Assembly (NCBI GenBank): GCA_051953655.1
Contig: JBQCIO010000194.1
Location: 1 to 31,448, forward strand
Source of the DNA: JBQCHF01 sp051953655
GTDB lineage: Bacteria > Actinomycetota > Actinomycetes > Motilibacterales > Motilibacteraceae
Reading direction: 5' to 3'
DNA length: 31,448 bases
Shown: in pieces, positions 8,302 through 15,758 of the stretch
How the letters are laid out: each line of letters starts with the position of its first letter
Numbering within the stretch: the first letter of the stretch is position 1
Translations under genes and position numbers: made by a program
The notes under the pieces: model-generated
Told to the model about the DNA's origin: nothing
What the model saw: the letters and a program-made list of their open reading frames with translations, nothing else
Databases searched by the model: none

Positions 8302-8310
8302 TGTTATCGT
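8302..8310 (+). promoter_or_regulatory. candidate extended -10 promoter for secY-adk-map
   Basis: TGTTATCGT combines a TG extension with TATCGT, which fits the actinobacterial TANNNT -10. It lies after the rplO hairpin and about 190 nt before secY. No good -35 hexamer is visible at 16-18 nt, so this rests on the -10 and on position. The rest of the 278-bp gap shows no gene. Confidence 0.4.
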
Positions 8311-8499
8311 CGCCGAGCGGGGTGTACCGATCCCTGCCCGTGCTCCGTCCTGGAGCCGGGTCGGGGCGGACCCCCCGTGCCTCGAGAAGCTCGCGGCGGT
8401 TCACAGCAGTCCAGGTCAGTTCGAGTCGTACGTCTTCAGGTCCATCGGGACCGCGCCCCGGCCCTCCGGCCGGCGGCGGAGCATCGCGCAGGAGGAAGC

Positions 8500-9807
8500 G
8501 TGCTCACCGCGTTCGTCCGGGTCTTCCGGACGCCAGACCTGCGCACCAAGGTGCTGTTCACCATCGGCATCGTCGCGCTGTTCCGCCTCGGGTCGGTGCT
8601 GCCGACCCCGGGGGTGGACTACAGCGCGGTGCGCACGTGCCTCAAGACCGCGCAGAGCGCCGACAGCGGCGCCTTCGCGCTCATCAACCTCTTCAGCGGC
8701 GGCGCGCTGCTGCAGCTGTCGGTGTTCGCGCTGGGGATCATGCCCTACATCACCGCGAGCATCATCGTGCAGCTGCTCACCGTGGTGATCCCGCGGTTCG
8801 AGGCCCTGAAGGACGAGGGGCAGAGCGGCACGGCCCGGCTCACGCAGTACACCCGCTACCTCACCATCGGCCTGGCGGTCCTGCAGAGCACCGGCATCAT
8901 CGCCCTGGCCCGTCAGCCAGGCGGTCTGCTGCCCTGCAACCAGTCCCTGCTGGTCAACGAGGGCTGGTACACGATCGTCATGATGGTGTTCGTGATGACC
9001 GCCGGCACCGGCATCATCATGTGGCTCGGCGAGCTGATCACCGACCGCGGTGTCGGCAACGGCATGTCGCTGCTGATCTTCACCTCGATCGCGGCCGGCT
9101 TCCCGAGCTCGCTGTGGCAGATCCGGGCCCAGAAGGGCTGGGACGTCTTCCTGCTCGTCATCGCCGTCGGCCTGGTCATCGTGGCCCTGGTGGTCTTCAT
9201 CGAGCAGGGTCAGCGCCGGGTGCCGGTCCAGTACGCCAAGCGGATGGTCGGCCGGCGCATGTACGGCGGCACGTCCACCTACATCCCGATCAAGGTGAAC
9301 CAGGCCGGCGTCATCCCGGTCATCTTCGCCTCATCGCTGCTCTACCTGCCGAGCCTGGCCACCCAGCTGGCCGACAAGAACAACCCGCCGACGTGGTCGC
9401 AGTGGGTGCAGCGCTACTTCGTGCGCGGTGACCACCCGCTCTACATGCTCACGTTCTTCCTGCTGATCGTCTTCTTCTCGTACTTCTACGTCGCGATCAC
9501 GTTCAACCCCACCGAGATCGCCGACAACATGAAGAAGTACGGCGGCTTCATCCCCGGCATCCGCGCCGGCCGGCCGACCGCCGAGTACCTCGACTACGTC
9601 CTCGCCCGGCTGACCATGCCCGGCTCGCTCTACCTCGGCGTCATCGCGCTGCTGCCGATCGTGGCGTTCGCGCTGCTCGGGGCCAACCAGAGCCGGTTCC
9701 CCTTCGGTGGCACGTCGATCCTGATCATGGTCGGCGTCGGGCTGGAGACGGTGAAGCAGCTCGAGAGCCAGCTGCAGCAGCGCAACTACGAGGGCTTCCT
9801 GCGTTAG
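8500..9807 (+). CDS. secY: preprotein translocase subunit SecY
   Basis: SecY is the membrane channel of the general secretory pathway. It has 435 residues from GTG 8500, preceded by GGAGGAAG. About ten hydrophobic segments are visible (for example KVLFTIGIVALFRLGSVLP, LQLSVFALGIMPYITASIIVQLL, MLTFFLLIVFFSYFYVAI). Family motifs include FALGIMPYITASIIVQLL, ITDRGVGNGMSLLIF and NMKKYGGFIPGIRAGRPT. The frame is open upstream but would add a soluble non-family extension. Placement before adk and map is the standard actinobacterial order. Confidence 0.98.
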   Translation: MLTAFVRVFRTPDLRTKVLFTIGIVALFRLGSVLPTPGVDYSAVRTCLKTAQSADSGAFALINLFSGGALLQLSVFALGIMPYITASIIVQLLTVVIPRFEALKDEGQSGTARLTQYTRYLTIGLAVLQSTGIIALARQPGGLLPCNQSLLVNEGWYTIVMMVFVMTAGTGIIMWLGELITDRGVGNGMSLLIFTSIAAGFPSSLWQIRAQKGWDVFLLVIAVGLVIVALVVFIEQGQRRVPVQYAKRMVGRRMYGGTSTYIPIKVNQAGVIPVIFASSLLYLPSLATQLADKNNPPTWSQWVQRYFVRGDHPLYMLTFFLLIVFFSYFYVAITFNPTEIADNMKKYGGFIPGIRAGRPTAEYLDYVLARLTMPGSLYLGVIALLPIVAFALLGANQSRFPFGGTSILIMVGVGLETVKQLESQLQQRNYEGFLR

Positions 9808-9893
9808 CCGGCGGGGCGGGGGCGGGCCATCGCGCGTGTCACGGACCGCGTCACCGGTCGGCCCCCGGAGCCCGGTGCCCGCGCGGCGCCCGA

Positions 9894-9899
9894 TAGCCT
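9894..9899 (+). promoter_or_regulatory. candidate -10 for adk
   Basis: TAGCCT fits TANNNT and is followed by TCGC. It is the same hexamer as the -10 proposed upstream of rplM, and it lies 38 nt before the adk start. There is no recognisable -35. It would be an internal promoter between secY and adk. Confidence 0.3.
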
Positions 9900-9936
9900 T
9901 CGCAACTCCCGACCCCTGACCGAGGAGACACTCGAC

Positions 9937-10599
9937 GTGCGTCTCGTCCTCGTGGGGCCGCCCGGTGCCGGCAAGGGCACCCAGGCCGCCTTCATCGCGA
10001 CCCGCTCGGACATCCCCAAGATCTCGACCGGCGACATCTTCCGCGCCAACGTCGGCCAGGGCACCCCGCTCGGGCTCGAGGCCAAGCGCTACATGGACGC
10101 CGGCGACCTCGTGCCGGACGAGGTGACCATCGCGATGGTGCGCGACCGGCTGGCCGAGGACGACGCCGCGCGCGGCTTCCTGCTCGACGGGTTCCCGCGG
10201 ACCGTGGGCCAGGCCGAGGCGCTCGACGGCATCCTGGCCGACCTCGGCACCGCCCTCGACGTCGTGCTCGAGCTCGACGTCGACGAGGACGAGCTGGTCA
10301 AGCGGCTGTCCGGCCGGCGCACCTGCCGTGCCTGCGGCACCGCCTTCCACGTCGAGAGCGCGCCGTCGGCCGCCGAGGGCGTCTGCGACGCGTGCGGCGG
10401 CGAGCTCTACCAGCGCGACGACGACAAGCCCGAGACGATCCGCCGCCGGCTGGAGGTCTACACCGAGCAGACCGCCCCGCTCGTCGGCTTCTACGGCGAG
10501 CGCGGCCTGCTGGTCCGCATCGAGGCGACCGGGACGGTCGAGGACGTCACCGAGCGGGCCATGGCCGCGTTGGCCTCCCGCTCCGGCGACCGGGCCTAG
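9937..10599 (+). CDS. adk: adenylate kinase, long zinc-LID form
   Basis: It catalyses ATP + AMP to 2 ADP in the cytoplasm. It has 220 residues from GTG 9937, with GAGGAGA upstream. The P-loop GPPGAGKGT is at residues 7-15, the AMP-binding ISTGDIFRANV follows, and FLLDGFPRT is complete. The LID carries C130, C133, C150 and C153, a full Cys4 zinc site. Actinobacterial Adk is usually the short form lacking these cysteines in mycobacteria, whereas the long form occurs in several other lineages. map follows after 52 nt. Confidence 0.97.
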   Translation: MRLVLVGPPGAGKGTQAAFIATRSDIPKISTGDIFRANVGQGTPLGLEAKRYMDAGDLVPDEVTIAMVRDRLAEDDAARGFLLDGFPRTVGQAEALDGILADLGTALDVVLELDVDEDELVKRLSGRRTCRACGTAFHVESAPSAAEGVCDACGGELYQRDDDKPETIRRRLEVYTEQTAPLVGFYGERGLLVRIEATGTVEDVTERAMAALASRSGDRA

Positions 10600-10651
10600 G
10601 CCTCCTCCGCCTCGGGGTGTCCAGCAGCTCATCGGGCAGGGGGAGTGGCCG

Positions 10652-11512
10652 GTGTTCCGGAAGAAGGACCGCATGATCCAATACAAGACGACCGAGCAGG
10701 TCGCCAACATGCGGGCGGCCGGGCTCGTCGTCGGCCAGACCTTGCAGGTGCTGCGCGAGGCGGTCCGGCCCGGCATCACCACCCGTGACCTCGACGCCCT
10801 CGCGGAGGAGCGGATCCGCGCCGCCGGCGCCGTCCCCTCCTTCAAGGGCTACCACGGCTTCCCGGCCACGATCTGCGCGTCGGTGAACGACGAGATCGTG
10901 CACGGCATCCCCGGCGACCGGGTGCTGCGCGAGGGCGACGTGCTCAGCATCGACTGCGGCGCCATCCTCGACGGCTGGCACGGCGACTCCGCGGTCACCG
11001 TGCCGGTGGGGGAGGTGACCGAGGAGGAGCGAGAGCTCATCCGGGTCACCGAGGAGGCCATGTGGCGCGGCATGGCCGCCGCGCACCTCGGCGGCGTGGT
11101 GGCCGACATCGGCGCCGCCATCGAGGCCCACGTGGTGTCGCAGGGCGACTACGGGATCGTCGAGGAGTACGTCGGGCACGGCATCGGCACCGAGATGCAC
11201 CAGGAGCCGCAGGTGCCCAACTACGCCCACTCCTCCCGCCGCAGCCCCCAGCTGCGCGAAGGGCTGGTGCTCGCCGTCGAACCCATGCTCACCCTCGGCA
11301 AGCGCCACACCCGCCTGCTCGACGACGACTGGACCGTCGTCACCGCCGACGGCTCCCGCGCCGCCCACTTCGAGCACACCTTCACCCTCACCCCGCAGGG
11401 CCCCTGGGTGCTCACGGCGATCGACGGGGGTGCGGCCGCGCTGGGTGCGCTGGGGGTGTCGACGCCGGGGGCCGCGCCGGACGGGTTCGAGGCGCCTCCC
11501 GCCGGCGGCTGA
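10652..11512 (+). CDS. map: methionine aminopeptidase, type I
   Basis: It removes the initiator Met from nascent proteins using a dinuclear metal centre. Ligands and active-site residues are all present: H84 (EIVHGIP), D101 and D112 (LSIDCGAILDGWHGDSAVT), H176 (VGHGIG), E210 (VEPML) and E241 (FEHTFTLT). I chose GTG 10652 (MFRKKDRMIQYKT), with GGAG 6 nt upstream; ATG 10673 is the alternative. The protein has 286 residues, including a 30-residue Gly/Ala/Pro-rich tail that is not part of the enzyme fold. Confidence 0.95.
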   Translation: MFRKKDRMIQYKTTEQVANMRAAGLVVGQTLQVLREAVRPGITTRDLDALAEERIRAAGAVPSFKGYHGFPATICASVNDEIVHGIPGDRVLREGDVLSIDCGAILDGWHGDSAVTVPVGEVTEEERELIRVTEEAMWRGMAAAHLGGVVADIGAAIEAHVVSQGDYGIVEEYVGHGIGTEMHQEPQVPNYAHSSRRSPQLREGLVLAVEPMLTLGKRHTRLLDDDWTVVTADGSRAAHFEHTFTLTPQGPWVLTAIDGGAAALGALGVSTPGAAPDGFEAPPAGG

Positions 11513-11619
11513 CCTTCCGGATCAGGACGAAGGCGGCTGTTGACGGCGGCGGTCGGGCGCGGGTCCGGTCGGGCGGCCGGCCGACGGGTCCGCTCGAGAA
11601 CGGGCCGTAGAGATCATCT

Positions 11620-11681
11620 TGGTTGGGTGAGGGGCACCCAGAGCCAAACCTATTGGCTCTGGGGCACCCTCACCCAAACCA
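11620..11681. repeat. long imperfect palindrome / hairpin after map
   Basis: Arms 11620-11647 and 11653-11681 are inverted copies of each other, with an inner perfect 8-bp stem AGAGCCAA/TTGGCTCT, a 5-nt loop, and an outer stem with small bulges (GGGTGAGGG pairs with CCCTCACCC). There is no flanking T run on either side. It probably acts as a terminator between map and the rpmJ promoter, and could work from both strands. Confidence 0.7.
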
Positions 11682-11723
11682 TGTGCAGCGCCAGGAGCAC
11701 CCGACCCCCGCGCTCGGGCGCGT

Positions 11724-11752
11724 TTGGTGGCCGCGTCGGCGTCGGGTAGGCT
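11724..11752 (+). promoter_or_regulatory. promoter for rpmJ-rpsM-rpsK-rpsD
   Basis: -35 TTGGTG (11724-11729), a 17-nt spacer and -10 TAGGCT (11747-11752), followed by TGCCCCTCG. The region from three bases before the -10 to nine after it matches 16 of 18 positions of the promoter proposed for rplM, supporting a shared housekeeping-sigma promoter. It implies a leader of about 220 nt. Confidence 0.6.
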
Positions 11753-11983
11753 TGCCCCTCGGCTCACGAGCGCCATGGTCGGCGCCTCGCGTCCGCACGC
11801 CCCGCGGCTGGTTCGGCGTGCACCACGGACGAGGGGCGAAGGCTCCGTCACCTTCGTGCAGCCGCTCGGCCGATGGTCGCAGCCCCAGTCCCCCGGACGT
11901 CATCCGACGCGCGGAGGGGTGCGGGTGGAACCGTCGGGCGAGTTGTCGAGGCAAGCGACTCGGAAGAACGGACCGGAGAAGCC

Positions 11984-12097
11984 ATGAAGGTCAAGCCGAG
12001 CGTCAAGCCGATCTGCGACAAGTGCAAGGTGATCCGCCGTCACGGCCGGGTCATGGTGATCTGCGAGAACCTGCGCCACAAGCAGCGCCAGGGCTGA
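11984..12097 (+). CDS. rpmJ: 50S ribosomal protein L36
   Basis: L36 is the smallest large-subunit protein. It has 37 residues, MKVKPSVKPICDKCKVIRR onward, with the zinc ligands C11, C14, C27 and H32 of the C+ form. ATG 11984 follows GGAGAAGCC. It is normally the gene after infA, which is missing here. 228 nt separate it from rpsM; that gap has a 7-bp hairpin (12210-12229) and nothing else I can name. Confidence 0.97.
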   Translation: MKVKPSVKPICDKCKVIRRHGRVMVICENLRHKQRQG

Positions 12098-12325
12098 GCA
12101 GCTCCAGCACCTGTCGCGGTCGCCCCGGCGCCCGCACGAGCACGACCGCACGACGCAGCACCCGACCCCCGCGGTCCACTCCCCACCGGAGCGGACGGCG
12201 GGACGCCACCCCCGGCACGGAGGCCGGGGACCCGGTCGGGCTTCTGTCCGGCAGAACGCCGCAGGAGCCCGGGCACCCGGGACCGGTGCTGCGCAAGACC
12301 TCCGCGAACTGGAAGCAGGAAGACC

Positions 12326-12706
12326 ATGGCACGCCTCGTCGGCGTCGACCTCCCCCGCGAGAAGCGGCTCGAGGTGGCGCTCACCTACATCTACGGCATC
12401 GGTCGCCCCCGTGCCCTGGAGATCCTCCAGGCCACCGGCGTGAGCCCGGACGTGCGCGTCCGGGACCTCTCGGACGACCAGCTGATCCCGCTGCGCGACT
12501 ACATCGAGGCCAACTTCAAGGTCGAGGGTGACCTCCGCCGCGAGGTGGCCGCCGACATCCGTCGCAAGGTCGAGATCGGGTGCTACCAGGGTCTGCGGCA
12601 CCGCCGCGGCCTGCCCGTGCACGGCCAGCGCACGCACACCAACGCGCGCACCCGCAAGGGCCCGAAGAAGACGGTCGCCGGCAAGAAGAAGCCCGGCAAG
12701 AAGTAA
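12326..12706 (+). CDS. rpsM: 30S ribosomal protein S13
   Basis: S13 contacts P-site tRNA and bridges B1a and B1b. It has 126 residues: MARLVGVDLPREKRLEVALTYIYGIG, a helix-two-turn-helix in the middle, and the signature GLRHRRGLPVHGQRTHTNARTRKG followed by a Lys/Gly-rich end. ATG 12326 has AGGAAG 5 nt upstream. rpsK starts 73 nt later, after GAGGAGAA. Confidence 0.98.
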   Translation: MARLVGVDLPREKRLEVALTYIYGIGRPRALEILQATGVSPDVRVRDLSDDQLIPLRDYIEANFKVEGDLRREVAADIRRKVEIGCYQGLRHRRGLPVHGQRTHTNARTRKGPKKTVAGKKKPGKK

Positions 12707-12779
12707 GTAGTCCGCAGTCAGGTCGCGTCAGCTCGCGCGCTGCGGACCGACGACCTCTCCTCGAGGAGAAACCAGCCAC

Positions 12780-13184
12780 ATGCCTCCCAAGAGCCGCCAG
12801 GCGGGCGCCAAGAAGGTGCGCCGCAAGGAGAAGAAGAACGTGGCCCACGGCCACGCTCACATCAAGAGCACGTTCAACAACACCATCGTCTCGATCACCG
12901 ACCCCCAGGGGAACGTGATCTCGTGGGCCTCGGCCGGCCACGTCGGCTTCAAGGGCTCGCGCAAGAGCACGCCGTTCGCGGCGCAGCTGGCCGCCGAGAA
13001 CGCCGCCCGCCGCGCCCAGGAGCACGGCATGCGCAAGGTCGACGTGTTCGTCAAGGGCCCGGGCTCGGGCCGCGAGACCGCCATCCGCTCGCTGCAGGCC
13101 ACCGGCCTGGAGGTGGGGTCCATCCAGGACGTCACCCCGGTGCCGCACAACGGCTGCCGCCCGCCCAAGCGCCGTCGCGTCTGA
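12780..13184 (+). CDS. rpsK: 30S ribosomal protein S11
   Basis: S11 lies on the 30S platform and pairs with S6/S18 and the mRNA exit. The 134-residue product has the basic start MPPKSRQAGAKKVRRKEKKN and the core GHAHIKSTFNNTIVSITDPQGN. The end QDVTPVPHNGCRPPKRRRV contains the Asn-Gly site that forms isoaspartate in some bacteria. It is followed by rpsD after 33 nt. Confidence 0.98.
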   Translation: MPPKSRQAGAKKVRRKEKKNVAHGHAHIKSTFNNTIVSITDPQGNVISWASAGHVGFKGSRKSTPFAAQLAAENAARRAQEHGMRKVDVFVKGPGSGRETAIRSLQATGLEVGSIQDVTPVPHNGCRPPKRRRV

Positions 13185-13217
13185 CGCCCACTCGAGACTT
13201 TGGAGATCTGAGACACC

Positions 13218-13844
13218 ATGGCTCGTTACACGGGCCCCGACTGCAAGCGCTGCCGTCGGGAGAAGACCAAGCTGTTCCTCAAGGGCAGCAAGTGCGACTC
13301 GCCCAAGTGCCCCATCGAGATCCGGCCCTACCCGCCGGGTGAGCACGGTCGCGGCCGCACCAAGGACAGCGAGTACCTGCTGCAGATGCGCGAGAAGCAG
13401 AAGTGCGCGCGCATCTACGGCGTCCTCGAGAAGCAGTTCCGCGGCTACTACGAGGAAGCCAACCGCCGCCAGGGCAAGACCGGCGAGAACCTGCTGCGCA
13501 TCCTCGAGAGCCGGCTGGACAACGTCATCTACCGGGCCGGCTTCGCCGCCTCCCGGGACATGGCCCGCCAGCTGGTGCGCCACGGCCACATCACGGTGAA
13601 CGGCCACAAGGTCGACATCCCGTCCTACCGGGTCACCGAGGCCGACATCGTCGAGGTGCGCCAGTCCTCGCTCGAGCTCACCCCGTTCGTGGTGGCCCGC
13701 GCCACCGCCGGTGAGCGCACCGTCCCGGCGTGGCTCGAGGTCATCCCCAACCGGATGCGCGTCCTCGTCCACTCCCTCCCGGCCCGGCAGGTCATCGACA
13801 CGCCGGTCCAGGAGCAGCTGATCGTCGAGCTCTACTCGAAGTGA
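13218..13844 (+). CDS. rpsD: 30S ribosomal protein S4, zinc-binding form
   Basis: S4 nucleates 16S 5'-domain assembly and is a mRNA-channel protein. It has 208 residues. The N-terminal cysteines C9, C12, C26 and C31 (CKRC and CDSPKC) form the zinc site of the C+ type. The S4 RNA-binding domain, with RLDNVIYRAGFAASRDMARQLVRHGHITVNG, is intact. S4 represses the alpha operon in Escherichia coli; here a strong hairpin lies just after rpsD, before rpoA. Confidence 0.98.
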   Translation: MARYTGPDCKRCRREKTKLFLKGSKCDSPKCPIEIRPYPPGEHGRGRTKDSEYLLQMREKQKCARIYGVLEKQFRGYYEEANRRQGKTGENLLRILESRLDNVIYRAGFAASRDMARQLVRHGHITVNGHKVDIPSYRVTEADIVEVRQSSLELTPFVVARATAGERTVPAWLEVIPNRMRVLVHSLPARQVIDTPVQEQLIVELYSK

Positions 13845-13867
13845 TGCTGCGCTAGAAGTCGTCGCGT

Positions 13868-13899
13868 GGCGGTGGCGCCGGTCTTCCGGTGCCACCGCC
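13868..13899 (+). terminator. strong hairpin between rpsD and rpoA
   Basis: A 14-bp stem (GGCGGTGGC, one G-U wobble, CCGG) with a TCTT loop pairs 13868-13881 with 13886-13899, 24 nt after rpsD. No T run follows. It is placed to reduce read-through into rpoA, or to end transcripts initiated at the rpmJ promoter. Confidence 0.55.
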
Positions 13900-13990
13900 C
13901 GTGGCACGTCGGGCCCCGGATCCCCGGTGCCCGTGCTCGTCCCCCTGGTTCGCGGCGTCATATGGAGGGCGCCGCGGGAAGGACTGACAA

Positions 13991-15016
13991 GTGCTCATCG
14001 CACAGCGCCCCACGCTGGCCGAGGACGTCGTCTCCGAGACCCGCTCCCGGTTCGTCATCGAGCCGCTCGAGCCCGGCTTCGGCTACACGCTCGGCAACTC
14101 CCTGCGCCGCACGCTCCTCTCCTCGATCCCCGGTGCCTCGGTCACCAGCATCCGGATCGACGGCGTCCTGCACGAGTTCTCCACCGTGCCGGGCGTCAAG
14201 GAGGACGTCACCGACGTCATCCTCAACATCAAGGGGCTCGTCGTGAGCTCCGAGCACGACGAGCCCGTGGTCATGTACCTGCGCAAGCAGGGCCCGGGCG
14301 TCGTCACCGCGGCCGACATCGCGCCGCCGGCCGGCGTCGAGGTGCACAACCCCGACCTGCACATCGCCACGCTCAACGGCAAGGGCAAGCTCGAGATGGA
14401 GCTCACCGTCGAGCGCGGTCGCGGCTACGTCTCGGCCGTGCAGAACAAGCAGGCCGGGCAGGAGATCGGACGCATCCCGGTCGACTCGATCTACTCGCCG
14501 GTCATGAAGGTGACCTACAAGGTCGAGGCCACCCGCGTCGAGCAGCGCACCGACTTCGACCGGCTCATCGTCGACGTCGAGACCAAGCCGTCGATGCTGC
14601 CGCGCGACGCCATGGCCAGCGCCGGCAAGACCCTGGTCGAGCTGTTCGGTCTGGCCCGTGAGCTCAACGTCGACGCCGAGGGCATCGACATGGGCCCCTC
14701 GCCGACCGACGCCGCCCTGGCCGCCGACCTCGCGCTGCCGGTCGAGGAGCTCGAGCTCACCGTCCGGTCCTACAACTGCCTCAAGCGCGAGGGCATCCAC
14801 ACCGTCGGCGAGCTGGTCTCGCGCAGCGAGGCCGACCTGCTCGACATTCGCAACTTCGGCGCCAAGTCCATCGACGAGGTCAAGGCCAAGCTGGCCACCA
14901 TGGGCCTCGCGCTCAAGGACAGCCCGCCCGGGTTCGACCCGAGCAGCGTCGTCGCCGACTTCACCGACGGCGGCGCCGACGACGACCAGTCCTACGTCGA
15001 GGACGAGCAGTACTGA
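13991..15016 (+). CDS. rpoA: DNA-directed RNA polymerase alpha subunit
   Basis: Alpha dimerises to nucleate RNA polymerase assembly and contacts UP elements and activators. It has 341 residues from GTG 13991. The N-terminal domain carries FVIEPLEPGFGYTLGNSLRRTLLSSIPG and the C-terminal domain has LELTVRSYNCLKREGIHTVGELVSRSEADLLDIRNFG with helix-hairpin-helix character. The last 30 residues are acidic. The start follows GGAAGGACTGACAA. Hairpins lie on both sides of the gene. Confidence 0.98.
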   Translation: MLIAQRPTLAEDVVSETRSRFVIEPLEPGFGYTLGNSLRRTLLSSIPGASVTSIRIDGVLHEFSTVPGVKEDVTDVILNIKGLVVSSEHDEPVVMYLRKQGPGVVTAADIAPPAGVEVHNPDLHIATLNGKGKLEMELTVERGRGYVSAVQNKQAGQEIGRIPVDSIYSPVMKVTYKVEATRVEQRTDFDRLIVDVETKPSMLPRDAMASAGKTLVELFGLARELNVDAEGIDMGPSPTDAALAADLALPVEELELTVRSYNCLKREGIHTVGELVSRSEADLLDIRNFGAKSIDEVKAKLATMGLALKDSPPGFDPSSVVADFTDGGADDDQSYVEDEQY

Positions 15017-15037
15017 CCGCCCCCTGACCGACCCGCT

Positions 15038-15063
15038 CCCGGTGGCTCTCCCGAGCCACCGGG
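15038..15063 (+). terminator. perfect hairpin between rpoA and rplQ
   Basis: An 11-bp perfect stem CCCGGTGGCTC/GAGCCACCGGG with a TCCC loop lies 21 nt after the rpoA stop, in the 84-nt gap before rplQ. There is no T run. It is probably a partial terminator or mRNA-stabilising structure. Confidence 0.55.
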
Positions 15064-15100
15064 ACGGGACAGACGGTCAGACTGACAAGGAGATCGACCC

Positions 15101-15730
15101 ATGCCCACGCCCACGAAGGGTCCGCGCCTCGGTGGCGGCCCGGCGCACGAGCGGCTGATCCTCTCGAACCTCGCCACCCAGCTGTTCGAGCACGGCCGGA
15201 TCACCACGACCGAGGCCAAGGCCAAGCGCCTGCGTCCCCTCGCGGAGCGGCTGATCACCAAGGCCAAGCGCGGCGACCTGCACGCCCGCCGCCAGGTGAT
15301 GAGCGTCATCCGGGACAAGGGCGTCGCGCACGTCCTGTTCGCCGAGATCGGCCCGCGCTACGAGAACCGCCCCGGCGGCTACCTGCGGATCACCAAGATC
15401 GGCCCGCGCAAGGGCGACAACGCCCCGATGGCGGTCATCGAGCTGGTCGAGCCGCTCACCGTGGCTCAGCAGGCCGTCGGCGAGGCCTCCGCGGCCACCC
15501 GCCGCGCGGCCAAGGAGGCCGCTGCTCCCGCCGCTGCCTCGACGTCCGCTGCCGCGGAGGAGACCGTCGTCACCCCGGCCGAGGCCGAGGTCGACGAGCA
15601 GGTCGGCGAGTCCGCCGAGGCTCCCGAGGCCGGCGACCAGGCCGCCGAGGGCACCACGTCGGAGCAGACCGCCGAGGCCGGCGAGGTCGAGCAGGCCGAG
15701 GGCGAGAGCTCAGACGAGGCCTCCAAGTAG
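15101..15730 (+). CDS. rplQ: 50S ribosomal protein L17 with a long acidic tail
   Basis: L17 lies near the tunnel exit. Residues 1-120 match the family: MPTPTKGPRLGGGPAHERLILSNLATQLFEHGRITTTEAKAKRLRPLAERLITKAKRGD and, later, YLRITKIGPRKGDNAPMAVIELVE. About 90 further residues are Ala/Glu-rich with almost no hydrophobic residues, ending GESSDEASK. Similar but variable tails occur in other actinobacterial L17 proteins. ATG 15101 follows AAGGAG. Confidence 0.96.
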   Translation: MPTPTKGPRLGGGPAHERLILSNLATQLFEHGRITTTEAKAKRLRPLAERLITKAKRGDLHARRQVMSVIRDKGVAHVLFAEIGPRYENRPGGYLRITKIGPRKGDNAPMAVIELVEPLTVAQQAVGEASAATRRAAKEAAAPAAASTSAAAEETVVTPAEAEVDEQVGESAEAPEAGDQAAEGTTSEQTAEAGEVEQAEGESSDEASK

Positions 15731-15758
15731 GTCTCTCGCACGACAGAAGCTGCACGGC

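Larger units (their letters stand above)
11513..11983 (+). other. 470-bp gap between map and rpmJ; no infA
   Basis: This gap normally holds infA (initiation factor IF-1) in Actinomycetota. I read all forward frames and found no trace of the IF-1 core (GRVIEPLPNAMF, HISGKMR, SPYDLSRGRI). The gap contains a long hairpin (11620-11681), a good promoter (11724-11752) and a roughly 220-nt leader before rpmJ. Short open frames here have no recognisable product. Confidence 0.6.

Noticed and set aside
9331..10845. 504-residue minus-strand frame across secY-adk-map
   Set aside because: It is a shadow of three well-identified + strand genes and crosses their boundaries with no family motif.
11540..11749. 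Small open frames in the map-rpmJ gap as genes
   Set aside because: They run through the hairpin and promoter, are Arg/Ser/Gly-rich and lack family motifs or a good ribosome-binding site.
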